From: CAZDAW01 sp964503685
GTDB taxonomy: Bacteria; Chloroflexota; Anaerolineae; Anaerolineales; Anaerolineaceae
Direction of reading: 5' to 3'
DNA length: 22,182 bases
Assembly: GCA_964503685.1 (NCBI GenBank)
Contig: CAZDAW010000052.1
Span: 1 to 22,182, forward strand
Of the stretch, positions 16,319-22,182 are shown one piece after another; the stretch's first letter is position 1, and each line of letters opens with the position of its first letter. Below the pieces are notes generated by a model. The model searched no databases. It was not told where the DNA came from and saw only the letters and a list, made by a program, of their open reading frames with translations. The translations under genes were made by a program, and so were the position numbers.

Positions 16319-17220
16319 ATGAGTCGTTAGTATTTCAGCCGCCCAGACGCACAGGGTTCCTTTTTCAGGTGATTGTAATTGGCTTATTCATAAGCTGTTT
16401 TGGTATCACCCTCAGTCAGGCGCTCAAAACCCCAATAGGTGTGCTTTTCCTGCTTCTTTTTGGTCTTGCGGTAATCTTTTTCCTTCCCTTACCCGTGTTA
16501 CTCTACCGTATCTATGCTCTTTTTCGTTCCAGATATGTTATGCAGAGAGATGGCATTCATCTGCAATGGGGTTTGAGATCCGAAGATATTCCCCTGAACG
16601 AAGTCCTCTGGGTCAGCCCGACCAGCGAATTGAGTTTCAGGCTGGCCCTTCCCTGGATATACTGGCCCGGCTCAATCCAGGGCGTCCGCAATACAAAAGA
16701 ATTAGGGATCGTTGAATACATGGCGTCTGATGCCAGTTGCCTGGTATTAATTGCTACTGAACACCGGGTTTTTGCCATTTCTCCAAATAACCCGATTTCT
16801 TTTCTGCGCGCTTTTCAACAGGCCACCGAAATGGGCAGTCTTAGTCCAATGGCAGCGGCCTCTGTGTATCCAACATTCATTCTGGGTAAAATCTGGTCAG
16901 ACCGGCTCGCCCGTTATCTTTTATTAAGTGGTTTATTATTGAATGCAATTTTATTGGTTTTTGTCAGCCTCATTATCTCGACCCGAAAGACCATCTCGCT
17001 GGGCTATACAGCAGCCGGCCTTCCCGTCGAAGCCGGGCCGGCTACTGGATTGTTATTGCTGCCAATCCTCAGTGCATTCTTTTACGTAATCGATCTGATC
17101 AGCGGCATCTACTTTTTTCGTTTGCCCGAAGAGCGCCTTATTGCTTATATCTTATGGGGCAGCAGCATCATAACGCCATTTCTACTCATTATCGGCGCTT
17201 ATATTATCAGAGCCACATAA
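16315..17220 (+). CDS. Membrane protein with PH-like domain, function unknown
   Basis: The 301-residue protein has two N-terminal membrane segments (about 13-36 and 43-67). A soluble region (about 70-180) follows, whose pattern SRYVMQRDGIHLQWGLRSEDIPLNEVLWVSP resembles bacterial PH domains, including the later LVLIATEHRVFAISPNNPISFLRAFQ. Three further hydrophobic segments follow (about 200-222, 240-265, 278-298). The PH assignment is by pattern only. The start overlaps the aminotransferase stop by four bases, so the two are translationally coupled. The following DUF92 gene begins 48 bp downstream. It could help anchor a glycan-synthesis complex, but this is only an inference from position. 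Confidence 0.75.
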   Translation: MNESLVFQPPRRTGFLFQVIVIGLFISCFGITLSQALKTPIGVLFLLLFGLAVIFFLPLPVLLYRIYALFRSRYVMQRDGIHLQWGLRSEDIPLNEVLWVSPTSELSFRLALPWIYWPGSIQGVRNTKELGIVEYMASDASCLVLIATEHRVFAISPNNPISFLRAFQQATEMGSLSPMAAASVYPTFILGKIWSDRLARYLLLSGLLLNAILLVFVSLIISTRKTISLGYTAAGLPVEAGPATGLLLLPILSAFFYVIDLISGIYFFRLPEERLIAYILWGSSIITPFLLIIGAYIIRAT

Positions 17221-17268
17221 TCCCTGAGTATCTATCAGGTCAATTTTATCCTTCGAGATCGCTTTTCT

Positions 17269-18591
17269 ATGGATTATTTACAACTCTTATTGGGTATTTT
17301 CCTGGGAATTTTAATCGCCTTTTTAGCCTGGCGTACCCATACATTAAGCTATAGCGGAGCAATTGCTGCCGCTATTGAAGGCAGCATCATTTTCGGTTTA
17401 GGCGGGCTTAACTGGGCGATTCTGTTGCTGATTTTCTTCACCACCTCGAGTGGTCTTTCTTTTGCATTCAAGCGCCGCAAGCGTTCGCTGGCCGAAAAAT
17501 TCTCCAAAGGCTCTCAACGTGATGCGGGTCAGGTGCTGGCGAACGGCGGCCTGGCGGCTTTCTTTGTATTGCTTCACACCATTTTGCCCGAATCGAATTG
17601 GATATGGGTGGCATTTGCTGCAAGTCTCGCAGCCGTTAACGCGGATACCTGGGCAACCGAATTGGGCGTACTCAGTCCTGCTCAGCCGCGTCTGATCACC
17701 ACATGGAAAAAAGTACCCATGGGTACTTCAGGCGGGGTGACTTTATTTGGGAACCTGGCATCTCTAACTGGGGCGGCATTAGTCGGTTTATTTGGCGCGC
17801 TGTTTCTGGATAAATCATCGCTGTTTCCGTTAACTGCGCTCTTTGCCGTTGCGGGTTTGGCCGGCTCTTCTTTCGATTCCCTGCTGGGTGCAACGGTTCA
17901 GGCCATTTATACCTGTCCTGCGTGCAATAAAGAAACTGAACGTCACCCGATCCATCTTTGCGGGTCGCCCACAACGTTAATCCGGGGTTTCCATTGGTTA
18001 AATAACGATCTCATCAACTTTGGCTGCTCTTTGTTTGGAGTACTGGTTGCTTTACTTTTGTGGTTTAATATTCCTGGACTAGCCGATAGAACCAGTCAGC
18101 ATTTTCTAACCCGTACAGGAGAAAATACCATGAAAATCCAACTTTCGTCGCCCGCATTTGCAGCAGGTGAATTTATTCCTAAGAAATACACCTGCGACGG
18201 AGAGAACAAATCGCCTGCCCTGCGTTGGGATGAACCCCCAACTGACACAAAATCATTTGTCCTTATTTTCGATGATCCTGACGCGCCGATGGGCACCTTT
18301 GTGCATTGGGTGCTCTATGATATTCCGCCTACCGCCCGTTCCCTGCCAGAAGGAGTGGCAAAACTGCCAAGTCTGATCGGAATAGGCACTCAGGGCGTCA
18401 ACAGTTACCGAAAAACAGGGTATGATGGCCCCTGCCCGCCGCGAGGATCCACACACCGTTATAACTTCAAAATCTACGCATTGAAATCAATGCTCGATTT
18501 GCCGGCTGGCATGAGCGCTGAAAAAGTAGAACAGATGATGGAAGGACGGGTTCTCGCCCAGGGATCCTTTGTCGGCAAATACGGCCGCTAG
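17269..18591 (+). CDS. In-frame fusion of a DUF92 membrane domain and a YbhB/YbcL-type PEBP domain
   Basis: Residues 1-270 form a complete DUF92 (TMEM19/VTE6-like) domain: hydrophobic segments, RDAGQVLANGG (84-94), NADTWATELGVLS (124-136), KKVPMGTSGGVTLFGNLAS (147-165), a Cys/His knot C216-x2-C219-x6-H226-x2-H229-x-C231, and the end motif NNDLINFGCSLFGVLVALLL. Plant and cyanobacterial relatives are linked to phytyl-phosphate kinase activity, so isoprenoid-phosphate metabolism is possible. After a linker of about 17 residues, residues 288-440 form an entire PEBP domain: KKYTCDGENKSPALRW, FDDPDAPMGTFVHWVLYDIPP and GPCPPRGSTHRYNFKIYAL. No stop codon separates the parts, which are normally separate proteins. 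Met288 has its own ribosome-binding site, so two products are likely. No clear Shine-Dalgarno sequence precedes the first ATG. Confidence 0.88.
   Translation: MDYLQLLLGIFLGILIAFLAWRTHTLSYSGAIAAAIEGSIIFGLGGLNWAILLLIFFTTSSGLSFAFKRRKRSLAEKFSKGSQRDAGQVLANGGLAAFFVLLHTILPESNWIWVAFAASLAAVNADTWATELGVLSPAQPRLITTWKKVPMGTSGGVTLFGNLASLTGAALVGLFGALFLDKSSLFPLTALFAVAGLAGSSFDSLLGATVQAIYTCPACNKETERHPIHLCGSPTTLIRGFHWLNNDLINFGCSLFGVLVALLLWFNIPGLADRTSQHFLTRTGENTMKIQLSSPAFAAGEFIPKKYTCDGENKSPALRWDEPPTDTKSFVLIFDDPDAPMGTFVHWVLYDIPPTARSLPEGVAKLPSLIGIGTQGVNSYRKTGYDGPCPPRGSTHRYNFKIYALKSMLDLPAGMSAEKVEQMMEGRVLAQGSFVGKYGR
18130..18591 (+). CDS. Internal start giving a free YbhB/YbcL (PEBP-family) protein
   Basis: This is an alternative product in the same frame as the DUF92 fusion. 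AGGAG (18117-18121) lies 8 nt before the ATG at 18130, and the protein from there (153 residues, starting MKIQLSSPAF) matches the usual start and length of stand-alone bacterial Raf-kinase-inhibitor-like proteins. Their ligand pocket is marked by the DPDAP and GSTHRY motifs. The biochemical role of bacterial PEBPs is largely unknown. Whether both forms are made cannot be decided from sequence alone. Confidence 0.7.
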   Translation: MKIQLSSPAFAAGEFIPKKYTCDGENKSPALRWDEPPTDTKSFVLIFDDPDAPMGTFVHWVLYDIPPTARSLPEGVAKLPSLIGIGTQGVNSYRKTGYDGPCPPRGSTHRYNFKIYALKSMLDLPAGMSAEKVEQMMEGRVLAQGSFVGKYGR

Positions 18592-18608
18592 ATAAAATTT
18601 TTTCCATT

Positions 18609-18634
18609 GCCAGCATCCTTGTCAGGATGCTGGC
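18609..18634. terminator. Bidirectional hairpin terminator between convergent genes
   Basis: GCCAGCATCCT (18609-18619) and AGGATGCTGGC (18624-18634) form a perfect 11-bp stem with a 4-nt loop, placed between the PEBP stop (18591) and the VWA stop (18639). It is followed by TTAATT on the plus strand; on the minus strand the nearest T-rich run is several bases away. It can serve both transcripts. Confidence 0.85.
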
Positions 18635-18638
18635 TTAA

Positions 18639-19874
18639 TTATCCCCGGCGTTGTCTTTGCGTATAGCTGGTCTGATAACTGTTTTTTCGATCGCGCTCCG
18701 AAAGCCCATCCTTCATTCGTTCGGACAAATCGCGATAAAAAGCTGCTGCTGGCGCCGGTATAGATCCCGCGTTGGATACTACCACCTGTTGTAATAAACG
18801 GCTGGCTTTCTCTTTTTCTCCCGCTCGCTCCAATCTCAAAGCCTCGCCGGCAATTTCAGCAACCTCGACAACCCCAAATCGCTCTATCACTTCTTTTTGC
18901 AGTGAGGCAGTCTGTACAGCCGTTTGAGGCGCGTAACGCAATATGATCTTTTCCTGTTCCTGATAGAGATATTCACTTTCACCAATGGCTTTTACATCCG
19001 CCCGAATCACCAATTGCTCTTTTTCACTTTGCGGTGGAGTCAATAATTTCACATAAACCTCGCGCTGAGTACAGGCCGCCAGGTCGCCCAGGCAAATGGT
19101 CAATATGCCGTTATTAAGTTCGTGTTTCCATCCCCCAAAAACCTGTATATTCACCTGAGGGGGTACTTCAACCGTAATCTGCACATCACGCGCTGTTACC
19201 GCCGCCAATTCTTTCAATTCCCGCATAAAGATTTGCGGGATCGTTTGCGGGTGCTCGATAAAATAAAAATTCCCGCCGCCCTGATTCGCCATCTGTTCCA
19301 AAAGATATTCGTTAAACCCCTCACCCACTCCAAACGTGGAAGTGGATACCCCGCGGCTGTGCAATTGGCTGGCGTGGTGGCCCAACTCCTCCAGGTCAGT
19401 GATTCCGACATTTGCCAGACCATCTGTCAGGAGCAGCACCCGGTTCAACTGTCCCTCCTTTAAAACTGCCGCCACATTCTGACAACCCTGCAACCACCCA
19501 TCCGAAAGGTTTGTCATGTTTCCAGCTTGCAGGCTGTTCACGCTGTTTTTAAGCTCCTGGCGTATGGGAGAGGTAACTGGTACGCTCTCAGAAACACACC
19601 TAATCGTATCATCATATGCAATAATCGTAACTCGATCACGTTCTGTCAGTAAATCCAGCACGTGATTGGCAGCTTCTTTGACATAAGCCAATTTTTCTCC
19701 CAGCATCGATCCGCTGCGGTCGATAACCAGCCCCAGATTGAGACTGATTCGTTCCACCCGCTGCGCTGCCTGGGGCGCCCGAACTGCAAATTCCAGAATC
19801 CGTTGTGAAGGTACTTCGCTGGCGATAAGATCAAGATCTGAATTGATTGAAAAAGAAATTTTGTGCTTACTCAT
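18639..19874 (-). CDS. von Willebrand factor A (VWA) domain protein
   Basis: The 411-residue protein has no signal peptide or membrane segment, so it should be cytoplasmic. The VWA domain (about 44-215) has a complete metal-ion-dependent adhesion site: D52-x-S54-x-S56 in DRSGSM, T121 in GNMTNLSDGW and D151 in LLTDGLAN. The C-terminal half (about 220-411) is a beta-rich region followed by a charged helical tail (about 315-360, ERFGVVEVAEIAGEALRLERAGEKEKASRLL), as in other Ca-activated-channel/inter-alpha-inhibitor-like VWA proteins. The ATG has AGAGGA about 6 nt upstream and overlaps the MerR stop (ATGA, 19874-19871), so translation is coupled. Function is unknown; it probably binds a protein partner in a metal-dependent way. 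Confidence 0.92.
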   Translation of the reverse strand: MSKHKISFSINSDLDLIASEVPSQRILEFAVRAPQAAQRVERISLNLGLVIDRSGSMLGEKLAYVKEAANHVLDLLTERDRVTIIAYDDTIRCVSESVPVTSPIRQELKNSVNSLQAGNMTNLSDGWLQGCQNVAAVLKEGQLNRVLLLTDGLANVGITDLEELGHHASQLHSRGVSTSTFGVGEGFNEYLLEQMANQGGGNFYFIEHPQTIPQIFMRELKELAAVTARDVQITVEVPPQVNIQVFGGWKHELNNGILTICLGDLAACTQREVYVKLLTPPQSEKEQLVIRADVKAIGESEYLYQEQEKIILRYAPQTAVQTASLQKEVIERFGVVEVAEIAGEALRLERAGEKEKASRLLQQVVVSNAGSIPAPAAAFYRDLSERMKDGLSERDRKNSYQTSYTQRQRRG

Positions 19875-20503
19875 TTATTCCTCTCATCAAACTGAAAAAG
19901 GTTTTTGGAAAATTCGATAATCCGCCGGATATGCTGCGCGTCATCAGGCTTGACCGGTTCCTGAACGTGAAGTTCGATGCCCGGCTTCAATTGAATACGC
20001 CGCCAGGCAGAGACGCTTTCGATTCCCGGCATCATTTTTGAATGAGAATTCAGTTCCGGCGCGCTGAATTCTCGCCTCGGCATGGCGCTTGGAGCGGATG
20101 AAGAGACAGGCGCTACAACCGAACGGGTTGTCAGAATCTGTGACACGTATTCCACTGCGCTGGAAGATTCTTTAGGGAACGCTGGAGACGGCATTACTGG
20201 CGACAACGAAGTCTTCACCACATTATTATCAACCGTAGCCTTTTCTCTCTCATCAACCAGAGCTTTTATTTGTTCGGGAGTGAGGTTTTCCAGTTGCCGG
20301 CGAATTTCTTTAAGCGGTAAGAAAGCTTGCTTCAATTGCTGAATCAGCTTGAGTTTGTAAAGATATGCTTCATCATAAAAAGAATAGCGCCCGCGGAATT
20401 GTGGGGCAGGAAGCAAGCCTTCTTTCACATAATAACGTATGGTTCGCACAGAAACACCGGCCTTTTTGGCCAGATCATTGATTAAAAGTGGGTCATCTGC
20501 CAT
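19871..20503 (-). CDS. MerR-family transcriptional regulator
   Basis: DNA-binding regulator of 210 residues. The frame is open to 20602, but that longer start lies upstream of a perfect promoter (see 20552-20580), so the ATG at 20503, giving MADDPLLINDLAKKAG, is chosen. The N-terminal winged HTH covers about 7-72: INDLAKKAGVSVRTIRYYVKEGLLP, RGRYSFYDEAYLYKLKLIQQL and FLPLKEIRRQLENLTPEQI. A low-complexity Ser/Pro/Ala linker (about 98-155) leads to a short C-terminal domain WRRIQLKPGIELHV followed by a helix (DDAQHIRRIIEFSKNLF). No cysteine-based metal site is seen. It overlaps the VWA gene and is read first, so it probably regulates this pair and itself. The signal is unknown. Confidence 0.9.
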   Translation of the reverse strand: MADDPLLINDLAKKAGVSVRTIRYYVKEGLLPAPQFRGRYSFYDEAYLYKLKLIQQLKQAFLPLKEIRRQLENLTPEQIKALVDEREKATVDNNVVKTSLSPVMPSPAFPKESSSAVEYVSQILTTRSVVAPVSSSAPSAMPRREFSAPELNSHSKMMPGIESVSAWRRIQLKPGIELHVQEPVKPDDAQHIRRIIEFSKNLFQFDERNK

Positions 20504-20545
20504 AATTACACTTGTTTTTATCCTGTCATTATCATTATCAGTGTC

Positions 20546-20562
20546 ACTGTTATTATAACAGT
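20546..20562. promoter_or_regulatory. 17-bp perfect palindrome, candidate MerR operator
   Basis: ACTGTTAT and ATAACAGT flank a single central base (20554). The palindrome covers the whole -10 hexamer of the MerR promoter, so protein bound here would block RNA polymerase. Classical MerR activators bind between -35 and -10; this placement suits repression better. Binding by this MerR is an inference. Confidence 0.6.
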
Positions 20563-20580
20563 AATACGTAATAATGTCAA
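20552..20580 (-). promoter_or_regulatory. Perfect consensus sigma-70 promoter for the MerR-VWA operon
   Basis: On the minus strand TTGACA (20580-20575) is followed after exactly 17 bp by TATAAT (20557-20552). Predicted RNA start is near 20545, about 42 nt before the MerR ATG. The sequence matches consensus at all 12 positions with ideal spacing. Confidence 0.8.
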
Positions 20581-20609
20581 CAATTATTTGCAACGTACGC
20601 ACAATAACC

Positions 20610-20637
20610 TTGACAAATGGGCGGAATACACTAGAAT
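20610..20637 (+). promoter_or_regulatory. Promoter for the argG leader
   Basis: TTGACA (20610-20615) and TAGAAT (20632-20637) are separated by 16 bp (11 of 12 consensus positions). RNA should start at about 20644-20645, directly at the ATG of the small Arg-rich frame. It is divergent from the MerR promoter; the two -35 elements are 29 bp apart. Confidence 0.7.
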
Positions 20638-20644
20638 TACACTA

Positions 20645-20725
20645 ATGAATACTACTCTGACCACACGCCGCGCTCGACGAACCCTTTCCTATAAAATAAC
20701 CGGGAAATGGGCCGCTTTGCGTTAG
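20645..20725 (+). CDS. Candidate arginine leader peptide of argG (26 codons)
   Basis: Short open frame beginning MNTTLTTRRARRTL and ending with TAG at 20723-20725. Codons 8, 9, 11 and 12 are arginine (CGC CGC ... CGA CGA), and codon 26 is also arginine, so 5 of 26 codons specify the end product of the pathway that argG serves. The ATG follows the -10 element by 7 nt, so the mRNA would be leaderless; no Shine-Dalgarno sequence is present. It is followed by an intrinsic terminator before argG. The late codons (20700-20712) can pair with the terminator region. This is typical of a ribosome-mediated attenuation peptide, but it is too short for coding statistics and untested. Confidence 0.6.
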   Translation: MNTTLTTRRARRTLSYKITGKWAALR

Positions 20726-20744
20726 AGTAAACCAGTAAACTGTA

Positions 20745-20761
20745 ACAAATACCATATTTGT
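20745..20761. repeat. Palindrome / hairpin in the argG leader
   Basis: ACAAATA (20745-20751) and TATTTGT (20755-20761) form a perfect 7-bp stem with a CCA loop, between the leader peptide stop and the terminator. It may be an RNA pause hairpin, or a DNA operator. It does not match the known ArgR box well. Confidence 0.5.
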
Positions 20762-20768
20762 CACCAAG

Positions 20769-20791
20769 CCCTCCACCCGGAGGGTTTTTTT
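20769..20791 (+). terminator. Intrinsic terminator in the argG leader (candidate attenuator)
   Basis: CCCTCC (20769-20774), loop ACCC, GGAGGG (20779-20784), then seven T (20785-20791). A few further A-T and G-T pairs (20766-20768 with 20785-20787) can extend the stem. It ends 21 nt before the argG start and lies between the argG promoter and gene, so it must be read through for argG to be expressed unless another promoter exists. Confidence 0.85.
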
Positions 20792-20812
20792 ATTTCACAT
20801 TCGGAGGATATT

Positions 20813-22066
20813 ATGTCGAAACAAAAAGTCAACAAAGTCGTTTTAGCTTATTCGGGCGGCCTGGATACATCAGTTATCGTTCCCTGGCTGATCGAAAATT
20901 ATGGCTGCGAAGTGATTTGCTATACGGCCGACGTCGGTCAGGCCGAAGAATTAACCGATCTGCCGCAAAGGGCAAAGCAAAGCGGCGCCAGCAAATTGAT
21001 TCAAATGGACCTGCGCGCCGAGCTCTGTACTGATTACATTTTCCCTATGATTCGCTCGGGTGCAATTTATGAACGTAAATACCTGCTGGGCACTTCCATC
21101 GCCCGCCCCTTGATCGCTAAATATCAGGTGCAGGTTGCCGAGCAGGAAGGCGCTGACGCCGTCGCTCACGGTTGCACCGGTAAGGGCAACGATCAGGTGC
21201 GTTTCGAATTAGCTTTTACTGCTCTGAATCCCAAGTTAAAGGTAATTGCCCCCTGGCGTGAATGGGATATTCATTCCCGTGAAGAGGCCCAAGAATATCT
21301 GCGTGCTCGCCATCTACCCCTCCCCGAAAGTAATCCATCCCTCTACAGTCGCGACCGCAATTTGTGGCACATCTCTCACGAAGGCGGGCCGCTGGAAGAC
21401 GCCGGTAAACCGCCTGAAGAATCACTTTTTATGCTCTCTGTCTCCCCCGAACAGGCGCCCGATAAAGCCGAAGAGATCGAGATCGGATTCCGCAATGGTA
21501 ATCCCACCACCCTTAATGGCAAAAAACTCTCCCCTGTCGAATTGATCGAATCCTTGAATATTCTGGGCGGTAAGCACGGCATTGGCCGGGTTGACCTGGT
21601 CGAAAACCGCCTGGTGGGCATGAAATCGCGCGGCATTTATGAAACCCCTGGCGGCACCATCCTGAGTATTGCCCATAAAGAGCTGGAGTCCATCACTCTC
21701 GACCGCGATACCCTGCATTATAAAGACGTGATGGCGCAACGTTACGCCGAACTGGTTTACTTTGGACAATGGTTCACGCCGCTGCGCGAGGCGATGGATG
21801 CCTTCTTCAAACAGACTCAAACCGTGGTCACCGGTAAAGTCGCCCTCAAACTCTATAAAGGCAACGTCATCATCAACGGGCGCTCCAGCCCCTACAGCCT
21901 TTACCGCGAAGAATTTGCTACCTTCGGCCATTCGCAGGTTTATGACCACACCGACGCCGCCGGTTTCATCCGCCTGTTTGCCCTGCCTTCCAAAGTACAC
22001 GCCATGATGGAATCCCGCGTCACCGACATTCCGCCCCTGGATTATGAAGAGATCATCCGCGACTGA
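20813..22066 (+). CDS. argG: Argininosuccinate synthase
   Basis: Cytoplasmic enzyme that joins citrulline and aspartate using ATP to give argininosuccinate, the next-to-last step in arginine synthesis. The 417-residue protein has the ATP-pyrophosphatase P-loop AYSGGLDTS (12-20) and the usual family blocks: YTADVGQ (37-43), ERKYLLGTSIARPLIA (about 87-102), HGCTGKGNDQVRFE (about 119-132) and WHISHEGGPLEDA. KSRGIYETPGG follows later. Length is slightly above the usual 400. GGAGG (20803-20807) lies 5 nt before the ATG. Other arg genes are not in the window. Its expression probably depends on the leader and terminator upstream. Confidence 0.97.
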   Translation: MSKQKVNKVVLAYSGGLDTSVIVPWLIENYGCEVICYTADVGQAEELTDLPQRAKQSGASKLIQMDLRAELCTDYIFPMIRSGAIYERKYLLGTSIARPLIAKYQVQVAEQEGADAVAHGCTGKGNDQVRFELAFTALNPKLKVIAPWREWDIHSREEAQEYLRARHLPLPESNPSLYSRDRNLWHISHEGGPLEDAGKPPEESLFMLSVSPEQAPDKAEEIEIGFRNGNPTTLNGKKLSPVELIESLNILGGKHGIGRVDLVENRLVGMKSRGIYETPGGTILSIAHKELESITLDRDTLHYKDVMAQRYAELVYFGQWFTPLREAMDAFFKQTQTVVTGKVALKLYKGNVIINGRSSPYSLYREEFATFGHSQVYDHTDAAGFIRLFALPSKVHAMMESRVTDIPPLDYEEIIRD

Positions 22067-22147
22067 TTGAAACATGTCCTTCAAATGGCGCAATTGAAAG
22101 ATAAAAGTATGGCTGTTTGAAACCGGTTATACTTAGAGTAACTCTAT

Positions 22148-22176
22148 GTAAGGACGGGCTATGGGCCCGTCCTTAC
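22148..22176. repeat. Long perfect inverted repeat downstream of argG
   Basis: GTAAGGACGGGC (22148-22159) and GCCCGTCCTTAC (22165-22176) form a perfect 12-bp stem with a 5-nt loop, 81 bp after the argG stop. A small palindrome AGAGT-A-ACTCT (22135-22145) lies just before it. No T tract is seen in the bases available, so it could be a terminator, or a dispersed palindromic repeat of the kind common in Chloroflexota intergenic DNA. Confidence 0.7.
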
Positions 22177-22182
22177 CCACAA

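Noticed and set aside
20504..20602. N-terminal extension of the MerR protein
   Set aside because: The extension (rich in Asn, Asp and Tyr) covers the perfect promoter and palindrome, and the helix-turn-helix domain begins normally after the ATG at 20503.
20644..20812. T-box or other known riboswitch in the argG leader
   Set aside because: No T-box core sequence or recognisable aptamer core is seen; the Arg-codon frame with terminator explains the leader better.
21422..22093. Long open frame (223 codons) antisense to argG
   Set aside because: It mirrors the well-supported argG gene, its product resembles no family I know, and it has no plausible ribosome-binding site; it is a codon-bias shadow.
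1..22182. CRISPR array, mobile element, tRNA or rRNA
   Set aside because: No regularly spaced direct repeats, transposase or integrase motifs, or structural RNA genes were found by reading the sequence.

Overview
The window looks like part of a chromosome from an anaerobic or facultative bacterium, most likely Chloroflexota, class Anaerolineae. This is inferred from moderate GC, a four-subunit 2-oxoacid:ferredoxin oxidoreductase of the VorB type, a bactofilin, a DUF92 protein and a MerR/VWA gene pair. No rRNA, tRNA, insertion sequence, phage gene or CRISPR array is visible, so assignment rests on protein flavour only.

Layout. (1) 1-3654, plus strand: a 5'-truncated MBOAT O-acyltransferase, a fatty-acyl-AMP-ligase-type adenylating enzyme and a small lipoprotein, tightly packed and resembling a dlt-like activate-and-transfer acylation module. 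(2) 3677-8398, minus strand: a chemoreceptor with an extracytoplasmic sensor, a PcaF-like thiolase and an M48 membrane metalloprotease, read in that order. (3) 8399-8659: divergent control region. (4) 8660-11365, plus strand: ferredoxin, alpha, beta and gamma subunits of a 2-oxoacid (probably branched-chain) ferredoxin oxidoreductase. (5) 11526-18591, plus strand: extended-SDR sugar epimerase, 3-methyladenine DNA glycosylase, NeuD/PglD-like acyltransferase, bactofilin, degenerate CPBP protease, DegT-type sugar aminotransferase, a PH-like membrane protein, and a DUF92 protein fused in frame to a YbhB-type PEBP domain. (6) 18592-18638: a strong hairpin shared by convergent genes. (7) 18639-20503, minus strand: a MerR regulator translationally coupled to a VWA protein, driven by a perfect consensus promoter whose -10 lies inside a 17-bp perfect palindrome. 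(8) 20604-22066, plus strand: argininosuccinate synthase (argG) behind a leader of about 150 nt.

The main discovery candidate is that argG leader. It has a good promoter, a 26-codon open frame that would begin almost exactly at the predicted transcription start (leaderless) and contains a run of Arg codons (RRARR), and then a GC stem plus seven-T intrinsic terminator ending just before the argG ribosome-binding site. The late codons of the small frame can pair with the terminator, giving a plausible antiterminator that a stalled ribosome would leave free and a terminating ribosome would cover. This is the architecture of ribosome-mediated transcription attenuation by arginine. Other points of interest are the DUF92-PEBP in-frame fusion with an internal ribosome-binding site, a CPBP protease lacking its motif-2 histidine, and the MerR promoter/operator.
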